In this document: in pieces, positions 7,531-15,654 of the stretch
Position numbering within the stretch: the stretch's first letter is position 1
Layout of the letters: every line of letters starts with the position of its first letter
Source of the DNA: Spirochaetaceae bacterium UBA5556
Lineage (GTDB): Bacteria; Spirochaetota; Spirochaetia; Treponematales; Rectinemataceae
Assembly (NCBI GenBank): GCA_002425765.1
Contig: DIMW01000015.1
Span: 62,001 to 126,000 of the forward strand
Length of the DNA: 64,000 bases
Direction: 5' to 3'
Position numbers and translations under genes: made by a program
Notes under the pieces: generated by a model
What the model was told of the DNA's origin: nothing
Databases searched by the model: none
What the model saw: the letters and a program-made list of their open reading frames with translations, nothing else

Positions 7531-10326
7531 TCAGAGGTGCATGTCGCCCCATGAGTTTGCCGACTCCACGCTGACCCGCAGAGGCACATCGAGCCGTACC
7601 GCATGTTCCATTTCATCTTTTATAAGATCCATCGCCTTGGAAACAGAGACCTGTGGCGCTTCGAATATAAGCTCGTCATGAACCTGCAGGAGCATCTTCA
7701 CTTCCGGCATTTTCTCCCGGAGCGATCGATGCACTTTTATCATCGCGATTTTGACGATGTCCGCCGCGGTGCCCTGAATGGGCGTGTTGACGGCCACTCT
7801 CTGCGCGGCCTGCTGTTCAGTCTTATTTCTTGAATCGATCCCAAGAATCCTTCGCCTCCGGCCGAAGAGTGTCGACGATATTCCGCGCTCCTGGGCATGT
7901 CCGACCGTCTTTTTTATGAATTCGGCGACGCCTGCGTAGGTGGAGAAGTACGAGTCGATAAACTCCCTCGCGAGAGTGTTCGGAATTCCCAAATCCCGCG
8001 CCAGTCTGAAGGCGCTCATGCCATAGATCACGCCGAAATTTATGGTCTTGGCGATTCTCCGGCGGTCCGCGTCGACCTGATCCTCGGATATCCCGAAAAT
8101 CAAGGAGGCCGTCCGTTTATGGATGTCCACCCCTTCTCTGAAGGCCTTCATCAGGTTTGGGTCTTTGGAAAGGTGGGCCATGACCACAAGCTCGATCTGT
8201 GAATAGTCGGCCGAGATGAGGGAATTCCCCGGCTCCGCGACGAACGCCGCCCGAATCTTCCTCCCTTCTTCTTCACGGATAGGGATGTTCTGCAAATTGG
8301 GGTCCCTGCTTGAGAGCCTTCCCGTCGCGGCCCCCGTTTGGACGAAGGTGGTATGCACCCGGCCTCGTGCCTCCGCGAGATCGGCGAGAGGTTCGATATA
8401 GGTGTTTTTGAGTTTCGTCAAAAGCCTGTGTCTCAATATGAGTTGAGGCACGGGGTCGAGCGAGGCGAGCTCTTCGAGTACGGAGGTATCCGTCGAAAAG
8501 CCCGTCTTTGTCCGCTTTTGCACGGGGAGTTTTCGTTCGGAGAAGAGCACTTCGGCGAGCTGCTTCGGAGAGGCCAGGTTGAAATCGTGTCCGACGAGTT
8601 GATACACCTTGGCCTCGATGCTGCCCAGCGCTCCTTCGAGCTCTCTCCCGTATGTTCTCAATCGACCGGCATCGACGCGAATGCCTCTTCGCTCCATCTC
8701 GGCGAGTATTGGCAAGAGGGGCATCTCTATATCGAAGAATACACTGTGAAGGCCTGCGGATTCGATCTCCTCTGATAAGGCCAGATAGAGTTGAAAGGAA
8801 AAATCCGCATCCTCCGCGGCGTATTGAGTCGCCCGTTCAAGGGGCACGTCCACAAAGGTCTGGCCTTTGGGCACGACTTCTTCGTACTCGATGCCGTGGA
8901 GGCCAAGAAACCGGGCCGCGACCGATGAGAGCGAAAAAGAAGGCGCCTCCGCATCCAGAACCCACGCGGCGATCATTGTGTCGAAGCAGGGAACCGCGAC
9001 CTCCGTCCCCGCCGCCGCGAGCACATTGATGTCAAATTTGAGGTTGTGTCCGACGAGCAACATATTCTCCGCGTGAAGGAGCCTCGACAGAGAGGCGAGC
9101 GCCCGGCTCTTGGGAACGCACTCCGCGTCCGGGCTCATCAAGGGTATGTACCATGATGATTTTGGCTCAAATGAAACAGAGAAGCCGACGATGCCGGCAT
9201 GATGGACATCCAGAGAATCTGTTTCCGTATCGAAGGCGCATATGCCCCTTGATATGGCGGCATCGATGATTTCGTCGAGCTTTTCCCCGTTGAGAATGGA
9301 CGCGTACACCGTCGTTTTTTCTTCTGTTTGAGCGGATTGTGGTAGAGAGGGAGAGCCCACTTCCGGTTTTCCCGAAGCAGGGCTTGTTTGCTCATCCGCG
9401 CTGGGGGGCGGGGAAGCCGTCTCCAGCGGGAGGGATGCCTGAAATGACTTTCGTTTCCGGAGCTCTTCAGGTACCAGGCTTTTGATATCCTCATTCAAGA
9501 GAAGGGGCGCCGCCGCCGCGAGATCGAGCGAGAGCCGCAACGAAGGGATATCGTTCGGACAGTTGGGGACATCGCGGCACAGGGTGACGAGCTCCCTCGA
9601 AACAGATGCGCTTTCCCGCCCCTCTTCGAGTTTTTTGCGGAGCGATTCCGGTTCAATATTCTGTAGATTTTCGTAAACCGCGTCGAGCGACTCAAATTGA
9701 GAGATCAGTTTCTGGGCCGTTTTGTCCCCAACCCCTTTGACGCCGGGAATATTGTCCGAGGCGTCGCCCGTAAGCGCCAGGTAATCGCCGATCTGCTCGG
9801 GCCGTACACCCCATTCTTCCAGTACTCCGGCCGCATCCGTTTCCCGAAAAGAGAAATTTTCGGACGGGCGGAGGGCCATCGTCTTGTTCCCCACGAGCTG
9901 AAGAAGGTCCTTATCGCCGGAGACTATAAAGCAGGGCCGCTCTTCCTTGGCACACTGGCTCGCGAGCGTCGCGATGATGTCGTCCGCCTCATAGCCCTCG
10001 CATCGTAAGGTCGGGACGCCTAGCGCCTGGAGAATCGACTCGATCTTCGGGATCTGTGCGGTCAAGTCCTCCGGAGTCTTCTGGCGTGTGGCCTTGTAGG
10101 CGACGAACTGGTCGTGCCTGAACGTGGGGCCGACGGAGTCGAGCGCGGCGGCGAACAGTGTCGGCTTTTTCTGCTGGACGAGCGAAAAAAGAAATCTGAA
10201 GAAGCCGAACACCGCGGAGACGTTCTCGCCGCGAGAATTGCGCAGGGGCTTGCGGATGAAGGCAAAATAAGCGCGATAAATAAATGCGTATACGTCAAGA
10301 ATATACAATGGTTCTCTATTTTCCAT
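7531..10326 (-). CDS. polA: DNA polymerase I
   Basis: A repair and Okazaki-fragment-processing polymerase of 931 residues, full length. The N-terminal 5'-3' nuclease (about 1-290) has YKATRQKTPEDL and the acidic GYEADDIIATLA and GDKDLLQLV motifs. The 3'-5' exonuclease domain (about 335-520) keeps ICAFDTETDSLDV, HNLKFDINVLAAAG and YAAEDADFSFQ, so proofreading is probably active, unlike in many Gram-positive PolA proteins. The polymerase domain has motif A SADYSQIELVVMAHLS, motif B RRIAKTINFGVIYGMSAFRL and motif C LLQVHDELIFEAP. A low-complexity linker separates the first two domains. Its start overlaps the dnaJ-like gene by 11 bases and coaE follows. Confidence 0.97.
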   Translation of the reverse strand: MENREPLYILDVYAFIYRAYFAFIRKPLRNSRGENVSAVFGFFRFLFSLVQQKKPTLFAAALDSVGPTFRHDQFVAYKATRQKTPEDLTAQIPKIESILQALGVPTLRCEGYEADDIIATLASQCAKEERPCFIVSGDKDLLQLVGNKTMALRPSENFSFRETDAAGVLEEWGVRPEQIGDYLALTGDASDNIPGVKGVGDKTAQKLISQFESLDAVYENLQNIEPESLRKKLEEGRESASVSRELVTLCRDVPNCPNDIPSLRLSLDLAAAAPLLLNEDIKSLVPEELRKRKSFQASLPLETASPPPSADEQTSPASGKPEVGSPSLPQSAQTEEKTTVYASILNGEKLDEIIDAAISRGICAFDTETDSLDVHHAGIVGFSVSFEPKSSWYIPLMSPDAECVPKSRALASLSRLLHAENMLLVGHNLKFDINVLAAAGTEVAVPCFDTMIAAWVLDAEAPSFSLSSVAARFLGLHGIEYEEVVPKGQTFVDVPLERATQYAAEDADFSFQLYLALSEEIESAGLHSVFFDIEMPLLPILAEMERRGIRVDAGRLRTYGRELEGALGSIEAKVYQLVGHDFNLASPKQLAEVLFSERKLPVQKRTKTGFSTDTSVLEELASLDPVPQLILRHRLLTKLKNTYIEPLADLAEARGRVHTTFVQTGAATGRLSSRDPNLQNIPIREEEGRKIRAAFVAEPGNSLISADYSQIELVVMAHLSKDPNLMKAFREGVDIHKRTASLIFGISEDQVDADRRRIAKTINFGVIYGMSAFRLARDLGIPNTLAREFIDSYFSTYAGVAEFIKKTVGHAQERGISSTLFGRRRRILGIDSRNKTEQQAAQRVAVNTPIQGTAADIVKIAMIKVHRSLREKMPEVKMLLQVHDELIFEAPQVSVSKAMDLIKDEMEHAVRLDVPLRVSVESANSWGDMHL

Positions 10327-10804
10327 TTGAGTGCCCCACCCGGGACTCTTCCCAGGTTTCGATCAGCTGGTACGCGGTGTTGATTTTCGCGCTCACCACT
10401 GTTGCCTTCTGCATGTTTTCAGGAGAATCTGTATGCCGATCGGGATGGTGCTTTTTCAAAAGCTCTTTATAGCGTGCTTTTACCATCGAAAAAGATGTAT
10501 ATGGCTCAAGGCCCAGAAACCGGTATGCGTCCTCGACCGCGCGGCGCTCGATGTCCACATCATTGTTCTGTGTGCCATATGCATGACGATGCGACGAGGT
10601 CCGCCGTTGGGTTCCGGCTTTGCGTTCGGACTCGGTTTTTGAAGGATCCAGATAAGATTCCAGCTCATCCCACGCATCGGCCATATCCTGATCTTCAAAG
10701 GCTCTTGCATTCTGATAATGAGTGTGCCCTGTACCTTCACCGAATGTCGAGGACATCCAGGCCCGCGCCAACCTCTCAAGCCTGTCGAATATCTGATCCA
10801 CCAT
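10316..10804 (-). CDS. J-domain protein (DnaJ-like, C-terminal J domain)
   Basis: A 162-residue protein whose last 70 residues form a J domain (YRFLGLEPYTSFSMVKARY, then KKHHPDRHTDS with the essential HPD). The N-terminal 90 residues are polar, contain no glycine-rich or zinc-finger region, and match nothing I recognise. It is therefore not DnaJ itself but a J-domain co-chaperone that would stimulate a DnaK partner. GAGG lies just before the ATG. Its stop codon lies inside the start of polA, so it is the first gene of a dnaJ-like/polA/coaE unit, and it is transcribed divergently from the pseudouridine kinase gene. A link to replication or repair is only positional. Confidence 0.85.
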   Translation of the reverse strand: MVDQIFDRLERLARAWMSSTFGEGTGHTHYQNARAFEDQDMADAWDELESYLDPSKTESERKAGTQRRTSSHRHAYGTQNNDVDIERRAVEDAYRFLGLEPYTSFSMVKARYKELLKKHHPDRHTDSPENMQKATVVSAKINTAYQLIETWEESRVGHSNGK

Positions 10805-10872
10805 ATACCTCGCTCATGCTGCTTCTAAATGATACTATACCATATTCACGGAAGATGGTGGAGGGTGCCTTG

Positions 10873-11973
10873 GTGTCGCGGGCAGATAAGAAGGCAAAGC
10901 CTTATTGTGTTGTCGTCGGCGGAATCAATGTCGATGTGCAGGCATTTTGCCATGCTGCATATGTTGGGCGAGACTCGAACCCCGGATACGTAAAGAGAAG
11001 TCCGGGAGGAGTGGGGCGAAACATCGCCGAGAACCTGGCTCTGCTTGGCCTGCACGCCGAAATGATAACCATATTGGGCGATTCTCCAGGATGGAAGAAG
11101 CTCATCGCCCCTACCGAACATGCGGGAATAGGCCTTGGCCACAGCCCACGCATTCCCGGTGTGCCTCTGCCGACATACCTCTGCATCCTTGAGGATAACG
11201 GGGCTTTGGTTGGCGCCGTCGCCGATATGCGCGCCATAGAACAACTGCGGATTGAACATCTTGAAGAGCAAAAGCCCTTGCTGGATGGAGCGGCTGCCGT
11301 CATCGTGGATGGCAATATACCTCAGACCTGCATCGAGTGGATCGCTGCACGATATGGCGCGAACGGCGTCGGGACTTCAGCGATCGATATTGCGGATAAA
11401 AATCACGGCGACGCAAGGCCATTGCTCGTCGCCGACCCCGTATCTTCCGCGAAGGCCCAAAAATTCAAGGCGTGTTTCGGCAGATTCGACATCGCCAAAC
11501 CCAATATCGCCGAGGCGGCGGTCATTGCCGGGATCGATAAACAGGCTTCGCTTCAGACTATTATTTCAGCCATGCTCACCACGTCTCAACTCCCCGCAGA
11601 GCTCTATGTCTCTATGGGAGAACGTGGCATGAAAGTTGTCGAGAACGATTCTGTAACGGCCATATCATTGCCTTCTCCGGGGCTCCGTCCCCATTCGAGA
11701 AACCGCTCCGGGGCCGGAGATGCCGCGTGTGCCGCGCTTGTCTGGATTTCGGTGTACGGGCGTCTGGCCGCCCGGGAGCTGAGAAGTGGGCCTATGGGCT
11801 TCATTCCTCAAAACAAGGCCAGGATTGCTCTGTCGGCGTCGCTTCTCGCAGCTTCCTCAAAATATCCCGTGAATCCAAGATTGAATGAGGACAGTCTGTG
11901 CGAAACCGTAAAAAATTGTTATCCTGAACTCTCCGAGCTTATCGATGATATTCGGCGTGGAGGCGGAATGTGA
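10873..11973 (+). CDS. psuK: PfkB-family kinase, probable pseudouridine kinase
   Basis: Phosphorylates pseudouridine to pseudouridine 5'-phosphate for PsuG. It is a ribokinase/PfkB fold of 366 residues: N-terminal YCVVVGGINVDVQAF, then SPGGVGRNIAENLALLGL (substrate loop), and C-terminal NRSGAGDAACAALVWI with the anion hole and catalytic Asp. The assignment to pseudouridine rests on the overlap (GTGA) with psuG. The GTG at 10873 is chosen because a strong GGAGGG lies 7 bases upstream; ATG at 10855 is possible but has no ribosome-binding site. It is divergent from the dnaJ-like gene. It is somewhat longer than E. coli PsuK (313 residues). Confidence 0.85.
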   Translation: MSRADKKAKPYCVVVGGINVDVQAFCHAAYVGRDSNPGYVKRSPGGVGRNIAENLALLGLHAEMITILGDSPGWKKLIAPTEHAGIGLGHSPRIPGVPLPTYLCILEDNGALVGAVADMRAIEQLRIEHLEEQKPLLDGAAAVIVDGNIPQTCIEWIAARYGANGVGTSAIDIADKNHGDARPLLVADPVSSAKAQKFKACFGRFDIAKPNIAEAAVIAGIDKQASLQTIISAMLTTSQLPAELYVSMGERGMKVVENDSVTAISLPSPGLRPHSRNRSGAGDAACAALVWISVYGRLAARELRSGPMGFIPQNKARIALSASLLAASSKYPVNPRLNEDSLCETVKNCYPELSELIDDIRRGGGM

Positions 11974-12902
11974 ATCCCTATCTCGATGTTTCAGAAGAAG
12001 TGAACGATGCGCTGCGCGTTAATATGCCTATAGTCGCCCTTGAATCCACCATAATAACGCATGGGATGCCCTGGCCTCAGAACCTCGAGACCGCTTTGGA
12101 AGTGGAAAATGCGGTTCGGGAGGAGGGGGCCGTCCCCGCCACCGTCGCGATTATGGGCGGCCGGCTGAAGGTAGGCCTTTCCCGTGATGCGTTGGAGCGC
12201 CTTGCCAATGGCTCTCTCCATCCCGTCAAGGCCTCCCGGAGAGATATTCCCATGCTTGTTGCCCGGGGCGGAAATGGCGCCACGACCGTCGCGGGAACAA
12301 TGCTCATCGCCGAAAGCGCGGGAATTCGGGTGTTCGCGACGGGGGGCATCGGCGGCATTCATCGGGGGGCCGAAAAAACATGGGATGTCTCGGCGGACTT
12401 GGAAGAGCTCGCGCGCACAAATGTGGCGGTCGTCTGCGCGGGGGCCAAGGCCATTCTCGATCTGCCCAAGACTATGGAGTATCTCGAGACGAAGGGTGTG
12501 CCGGTCATAGGTTTTGGGACATCGGAACTTCCCGCATTTTATACCCGTCAATCAGGTATAAAGCTCTCTCAGCGCGCCGATACCCCAGAGGAGATTGCTC
12601 TGCTCCTTTATGCGAAGTGGGTATTGGGACTGAATGGGGGAGTCGTCATCGCCAACCCCATACCCGCCCGATACGCGATGGACAAATCGGTCATCGATGC
12701 GGCGATCGGAAAGGCCGTCGGGGAATCCGAGGCGAAGGGCTTGAAAGGAGCCGAACTCACCCCATATCTATTGGCGCGGGTCGCGGAGATAACCGGGGGC
12801 GACTCGCTGGAAGCCAATATTGCGCTTGTAAAAAACAATGCGCATGTGGCGGCGTCGATCGCCAAAGAATATGAGCGGGTGAGGCTCAAAGGCGAAGCGT
12901 AA
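11970..12902 (+). CDS. psuG: Pseudouridine-5'-phosphate glycosidase
   Basis: Splits the C-C glycosidic bond of pseudouridine 5'-phosphate to uracil and ribose 5-phosphate (reversible). It is 310 residues long, normal for the family. Diagnostic segments are VALESTIITHGMPWPQNLE near residue 24, VPATVAIMGGRLKVGL, the metal/phosphate region LVARGGNGATTVAGTM, VFATGGIGGIHRGAE, and LNGGVVIANPIP near the C-terminus. It starts with GTG, overlapping the psuK stop by four bases, so the two are translationally coupled. Together they form a minimal pseudouridine salvage operon with no dedicated nucleoside transporter adjacent on this strand; the BMP importer lies about 6 kb away. Confidence 0.95.
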   Translation: MNPYLDVSEEVNDALRVNMPIVALESTIITHGMPWPQNLETALEVENAVREEGAVPATVAIMGGRLKVGLSRDALERLANGSLHPVKASRRDIPMLVARGGNGATTVAGTMLIAESAGIRVFATGGIGGIHRGAEKTWDVSADLEELARTNVAVVCAGAKAILDLPKTMEYLETKGVPVIGFGTSELPAFYTRQSGIKLSQRADTPEEIALLLYAKWVLGLNGGVVIANPIPARYAMDKSVIDAAIGKAVGESEAKGLKGAELTPYLLARVAEITGGDSLEANIALVKNNAHVAASIAKEYERVRLKGEA

Positions 12903-12922
12903 GCTCGAGGTGGAGAAAAACT

Positions 12923-13702
12923 ATGAGAATAGTTCGCTGTGAGTACGAAGGCGCGTTGTTCTATGGGCGGCTGAACGGCGACAACATCGCGTTATTCCGC
13001 GACTTTCCGAGAATCGGAATGAGCGGCGGGAAAAAGGAAATTTTTTTGGGGACCGAAGAGAGGTCCGTTCCTTTTTCAAAGGTATCCCTTGAAGCCCCCT
13101 GCCTTCCCCGGAAGGCGGTCTGTGTCGGTTTGAATTACAGAGACCATGCCGAAGAGTTTGGGCTGGCAATTCCCGCCGCACCTATTCTGTTCATCAAGCC
13201 GTCCACAAGTCTCTTGGGCCCCGGAAAGACCGTGCAGTACCCGGCGATGTCGAAAAGAGTGGACTACGAGGCGGAACTCGTGGTCGTCATGGGGAAAGCG
13301 GCAAAAAATGTTACGACGGCAGACGCTCTGGACTATGTCCTTGGGTATACCTGCGGCAATGACGTGACGGCCAGGGATCTGCAACCGCAGGATGGCCAGT
13401 GGACGGTCGCAAAATCGTTCGACACCTTTATGCCCCTGGGTCCCTGGATCGAGACCGATGTTGATCCTTCCAGTCTTCAAATTAAAGCCTTACTGAATGG
13501 CGAGGTGCGCCAGTCTTCTTCAACGGCGAATCTGATTTTTAATGTTCCTCGTTTGATCGCCTATATCTCTCAGGTTATGACGCTTGAGCCGGGGGATGTG
13601 ATTATGACCGGCACATCCTCGGGCGTGGGGCCGATGAAGAAAGGCGACCATATCGTCGTTGAGATAGAGAGCATAGGGCGTCTTGAGAACATCATTGGAT
13701 AA
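12923..13702 (+). CDS. Fumarylacetoacetate hydrolase family protein
   Basis: A 259-residue FAH-fold enzyme (2-hydroxyhepta-2,4-diene-1,7-dioate isomerase/fumarylpyruvate hydrolase/acylpyruvase type). The catalytic domain starts at CVGLNYRDHAEEFGL and includes YEAELVVVMGKAAKN with the metal-binding acidic residues, GYTCGNDVTARDLQ, and the C-terminal GDVIMTGTSSGVGPM. The N-terminal 60 residues are the short lead domain of this subfamily. It lies 20 bases after psuG and may be in the same transcript. Its substrate cannot be told from sequence; oxaloacetate decarboxylase, acylpyruvase or a ring-cleavage hydrolase role are all possible. No aromatic-degradation genes lie nearby. Confidence 0.85.
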   Translation: MRIVRCEYEGALFYGRLNGDNIALFRDFPRIGMSGGKKEIFLGTEERSVPFSKVSLEAPCLPRKAVCVGLNYRDHAEEFGLAIPAAPILFIKPSTSLLGPGKTVQYPAMSKRVDYEAELVVVMGKAAKNVTTADALDYVLGYTCGNDVTARDLQPQDGQWTVAKSFDTFMPLGPWIETDVDPSSLQIKALLNGEVRQSSSTANLIFNVPRLIAYISQVMTLEPGDVIMTGTSSGVGPMKKGDHIVVEIESIGRLENIIG

Positions 13703-13716
13703 AAGCTTAGCTATAT

Positions 13717-14631
13717 ATGACCTTGTCACGGATAGTTTCGATTTTTCTCCTCTTAGTCGTGGGCTATATCGCTCGGAAAAGAAAAGTATTAGATGCCAAC
13801 GGCATTAAATCTATCTCTGATTTTGTACTCTCCATTGCATTGCCTTTTACTATAATTTCAAGTTTTGATCGGAGCATTCCTCTTGCAGCGGCGAAAGATC
13901 TGTTGAAAGTTGCATTATATGCTATAGGCATACATCTTATTGCAATATTGGTCGCAAAGGTATCTTTTGCGCATGTAGCCGATAGTAAACGTAAAATCCT
14001 CACATATATTACGGTTTTTTCAAATTGCGGATTTATGGGTTTCCCTGTTGCCGAGAGCGTGTTTGGTCGCATCGGCCTTATGTATGCGTCAATCTATGTA
14101 ATGATATTCAACATATTTGTATGGACGTACGGAGTTGCGTTGCTATCCGGGGACGGAGGCGGCAAAAAAAGCGTATTTCACGTAAAAGATATAATCTTTA
14201 ATCCTGGCAATGTCGCGGTCATTCTGGGAGCTCTTATTTGGCTTTTGCCTTTTTCCTTGCCTGAAACGGTACATTATGCAATTCTGCTTATTGGCGACTG
14301 TACTACACCTCTTTCAATGATTGTCGTTGGAGCAACGCTGGCGGGTCTTAGCATAAAAGGTCTGTTTTCAAGGACGGAGGTATGGATTGGTTCTTTAATG
14401 CGGCTTTTCATCATGCCGATGATTATTTTTTTTATAATGAGAATTTTTAAAGAAAACGATGTTTCTGCAAGGGTTTCAAATTTTTTAGTAGCAATGCCCG
14501 CCGCCGCTCAAACCGTAATTTTTGCAGAGCGATATGATGCTGATGTATCACTGGCATCGGGCATAGTATTTATTTCGACCCTGTTTTCTGCAATAACAAT
14601 ACCTCTTGCCGCAAAGATCATTTCAGCATAA
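13717..14631 (+). CDS. AEC (auxin efflux carrier-like) family transporter
   Basis: A 304-residue inner-membrane secondary transporter. It shows ten hydrophobic segments in two five-helix repeats, beginning VSIFLLLVVGYIARKRKVLD, with FSNCGFMGFPVAESVFG in the first repeat and LLIGDCTTPLSMIVVGATLAG in the second, both typical of the AEC/malate permease-type family. The base composition is clearly more AT-rich than the psuK-psuG-FAH genes only 15 bases upstream, so it may have been acquired separately even though it now reads as the operon's last gene. The cargo is unknown; organic acids are common substrates in the family. Confidence 0.82.
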   Translation: MTLSRIVSIFLLLVVGYIARKRKVLDANGIKSISDFVLSIALPFTIISSFDRSIPLAAAKDLLKVALYAIGIHLIAILVAKVSFAHVADSKRKILTYITVFSNCGFMGFPVAESVFGRIGLMYASIYVMIFNIFVWTYGVALLSGDGGGKKSVFHVKDIIFNPGNVAVILGALIWLLPFSLPETVHYAILLIGDCTTPLSMIVVGATLAGLSIKGLFSRTEVWIGSLMRLFIMPMIIFFIMRIFKENDVSARVSNFLVAMPAAAQTVIFAERYDADVSLASGIVFISTLFSAITIPLAAKIISA

Positions 14632-14740
14632 TAAGTTATTTCTATTTATTATGAAGCGGAAAAAGCGACTATCGTTTGATTGCATTTACCATTACCAATG
14701 ATTGACACAATTAAGGCTTATACCCTCAGGACTCCCAAAC

Positions 14741-14768
14741 AAAAAAGCCATTCAAGATTGAATGGCTT
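14741..14768 (-). terminator. Rho-independent terminator of tRNA-Asn
   Basis: Perfect 11-base inverted repeat (14745-14755 with 14758-14768, 2-base loop) followed on the minus strand by a run of T (complement of the A run 14741-14746). It lies 14 bases downstream of the tRNA 3' end. Confidence 0.88.
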
Positions 14769-14782
14769 TGTGAATATTTTCT

Positions 14783-14855
14783 CTCCCCCGCGGTGGTTCG
14801 AACACCGGACCCAGTGGTTAACAGCCACTTGCTCTGCCAGCTGAGCTACAGGGGA
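14783..14855 (-). tRNA. tRNA-Asn (anticodon GUU)
   Basis: A 73-base cloverleaf read on the minus strand. The acceptor stem TCCCCTG/CGGGGGA has one U-G pair, the D stem is GCTC/GAGC, the anticodon stem AGTGG/CCACT carries loop CTGTTAA (anticodon GTT), and the T stem is CGGTG/CACCG with loop TTCGAAC. The discriminator is G. The 3' CCA is not encoded and must be added by an enzyme. It is flanked by its own promoter and terminator. Confidence 0.95.
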
Positions 14856-14877
14856 ATATGACCTTATAACGAGAAGT

Positions 14878-14906
14878 AAAATAGCTACATAGGGATTTTT
14901 TGTCAA
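14878..14906 (-). promoter_or_regulatory. Promoter of tRNA-Asn
   Basis: Minus strand TTGACA (14901-14906), 17-base spacer, TATTTT (14878-14883), placing the transcription start about 15 bases upstream of the tRNA 5' end. Confidence 0.7.
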
Positions 14907-15055
14907 TACGTGGTGAGTACTCTGAAGGCCCTCCAATGTTATACTTGACGACCATATATAGAGGGAGTAAGAATGTTAAAAATTGAAGACAGTCCGAGCA
15001 TCCATCAGGACTACCGATGTCCCTGTCCCTTTGTATCGATAAGGAGTTGTCTTTA

Positions 15056-15097
15056 ATGAAAGGATTCAAGAGATGCAAAGAGCTAAAATTGCGATAA
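15056..15097 (+). CDS. Possible 13-codon leader peptide overlapping the next gene
   Basis: The only good ribosome-binding site in this leader (AAGGAG, 9 bases from ATG) precedes ATG 15056, which opens a 13-codon frame, MKGFKRCKELKLR, ending at 15097. The NifX-like gene starts inside it at 15073 in another frame with only a poor site. Translation of the leader could feed ribosomes to the main gene, or this could be the relic of a different start. No family is recognisable. Confidence 0.35.
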   Translation: MKGFKRCKELKLR

Positions 15098-15642
15098 CAG
15101 CGCTGGAACCGGTATTATATACAGAATTTTATCCGATTTTCGAAGAGGCTCCTTTTTTGATTATTGTGGATGAATACAATCGAATCCAGAAATATTCTGC
15201 TGAAATTACCGCAAAAGGAATTACCAGAGGAAGAGCAGAGTGGATAATCAGTAAGGGCGCAAAAGTGCTCGTTACGGGATCGATAGATAATGATTCTTAT
15301 CAGAAACTGAAACAAGCAGGAATACCTGTTAAATGGGAAACGTTTGGAGATGTAAAAAGCTTAGTCGACAGGGCGAGGAGGTTCGCCGGCTATTTAATTG
15401 AGATGCTAGGGAAAGAACGAGTCGTGAGGGCAAGGTTTGACAGGCGCCTGAGGCCTAAAAATATCGCCGCTCCTTATGTCATTCCGTATATGGGCGATGA
15501 TCCTGAGTTTTTGAAAGACTTGGAACGAAGGGAAAGAAGAGAAAGTAAAAAGCGATTATTAAGGCCGAAAGATGATGAAGAAGCCAACGAAGACGATTAT
15601 GATACGAGTGGAGAGCCTCTTAATGGCGAAGACGACGACTAG
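15073..15642 (+). CDS. NifX/NifB-C-like (dinitrogenase cofactor-binding fold) protein with acidic tail
   Basis: A 189-residue protein. Residues 1-115 resemble the small NifX/NafY-type domain (PF02579-like): AKIAITALEPVL, a hydrophobic LIIVDEYN strand, then ITRGRAEWIISKGAKVLVTG and LKQAGIPVKWETFGDVKSLVD. The remaining 75 residues are highly charged and end in an acidic tail rich in D and E. No nitrogenase genes are near, and in non-diazotrophs such domains occur in proteins of unknown metal-cluster function. The start at 15073 matches the family N-terminus. The gene is AT-rich compared with its surroundings and converges with parC. Function unknown; fold assignment moderate. Confidence 0.6.
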   Translation: MQRAKIAITALEPVLYTEFYPIFEEAPFLIIVDEYNRIQKYSAEITAKGITRGRAEWIISKGAKVLVTGSIDNDSYQKLKQAGIPVKWETFGDVKSLVDRARRFAGYLIEMLGKERVVRARFDRRLRPKNIAAPYVIPYMGDDPEFLKDLERRERRESKKRLLRPKDDEEANEDDYDTSGEPLNGEDDD

Positions 15643-15654
15643 GGTACATCGGGC

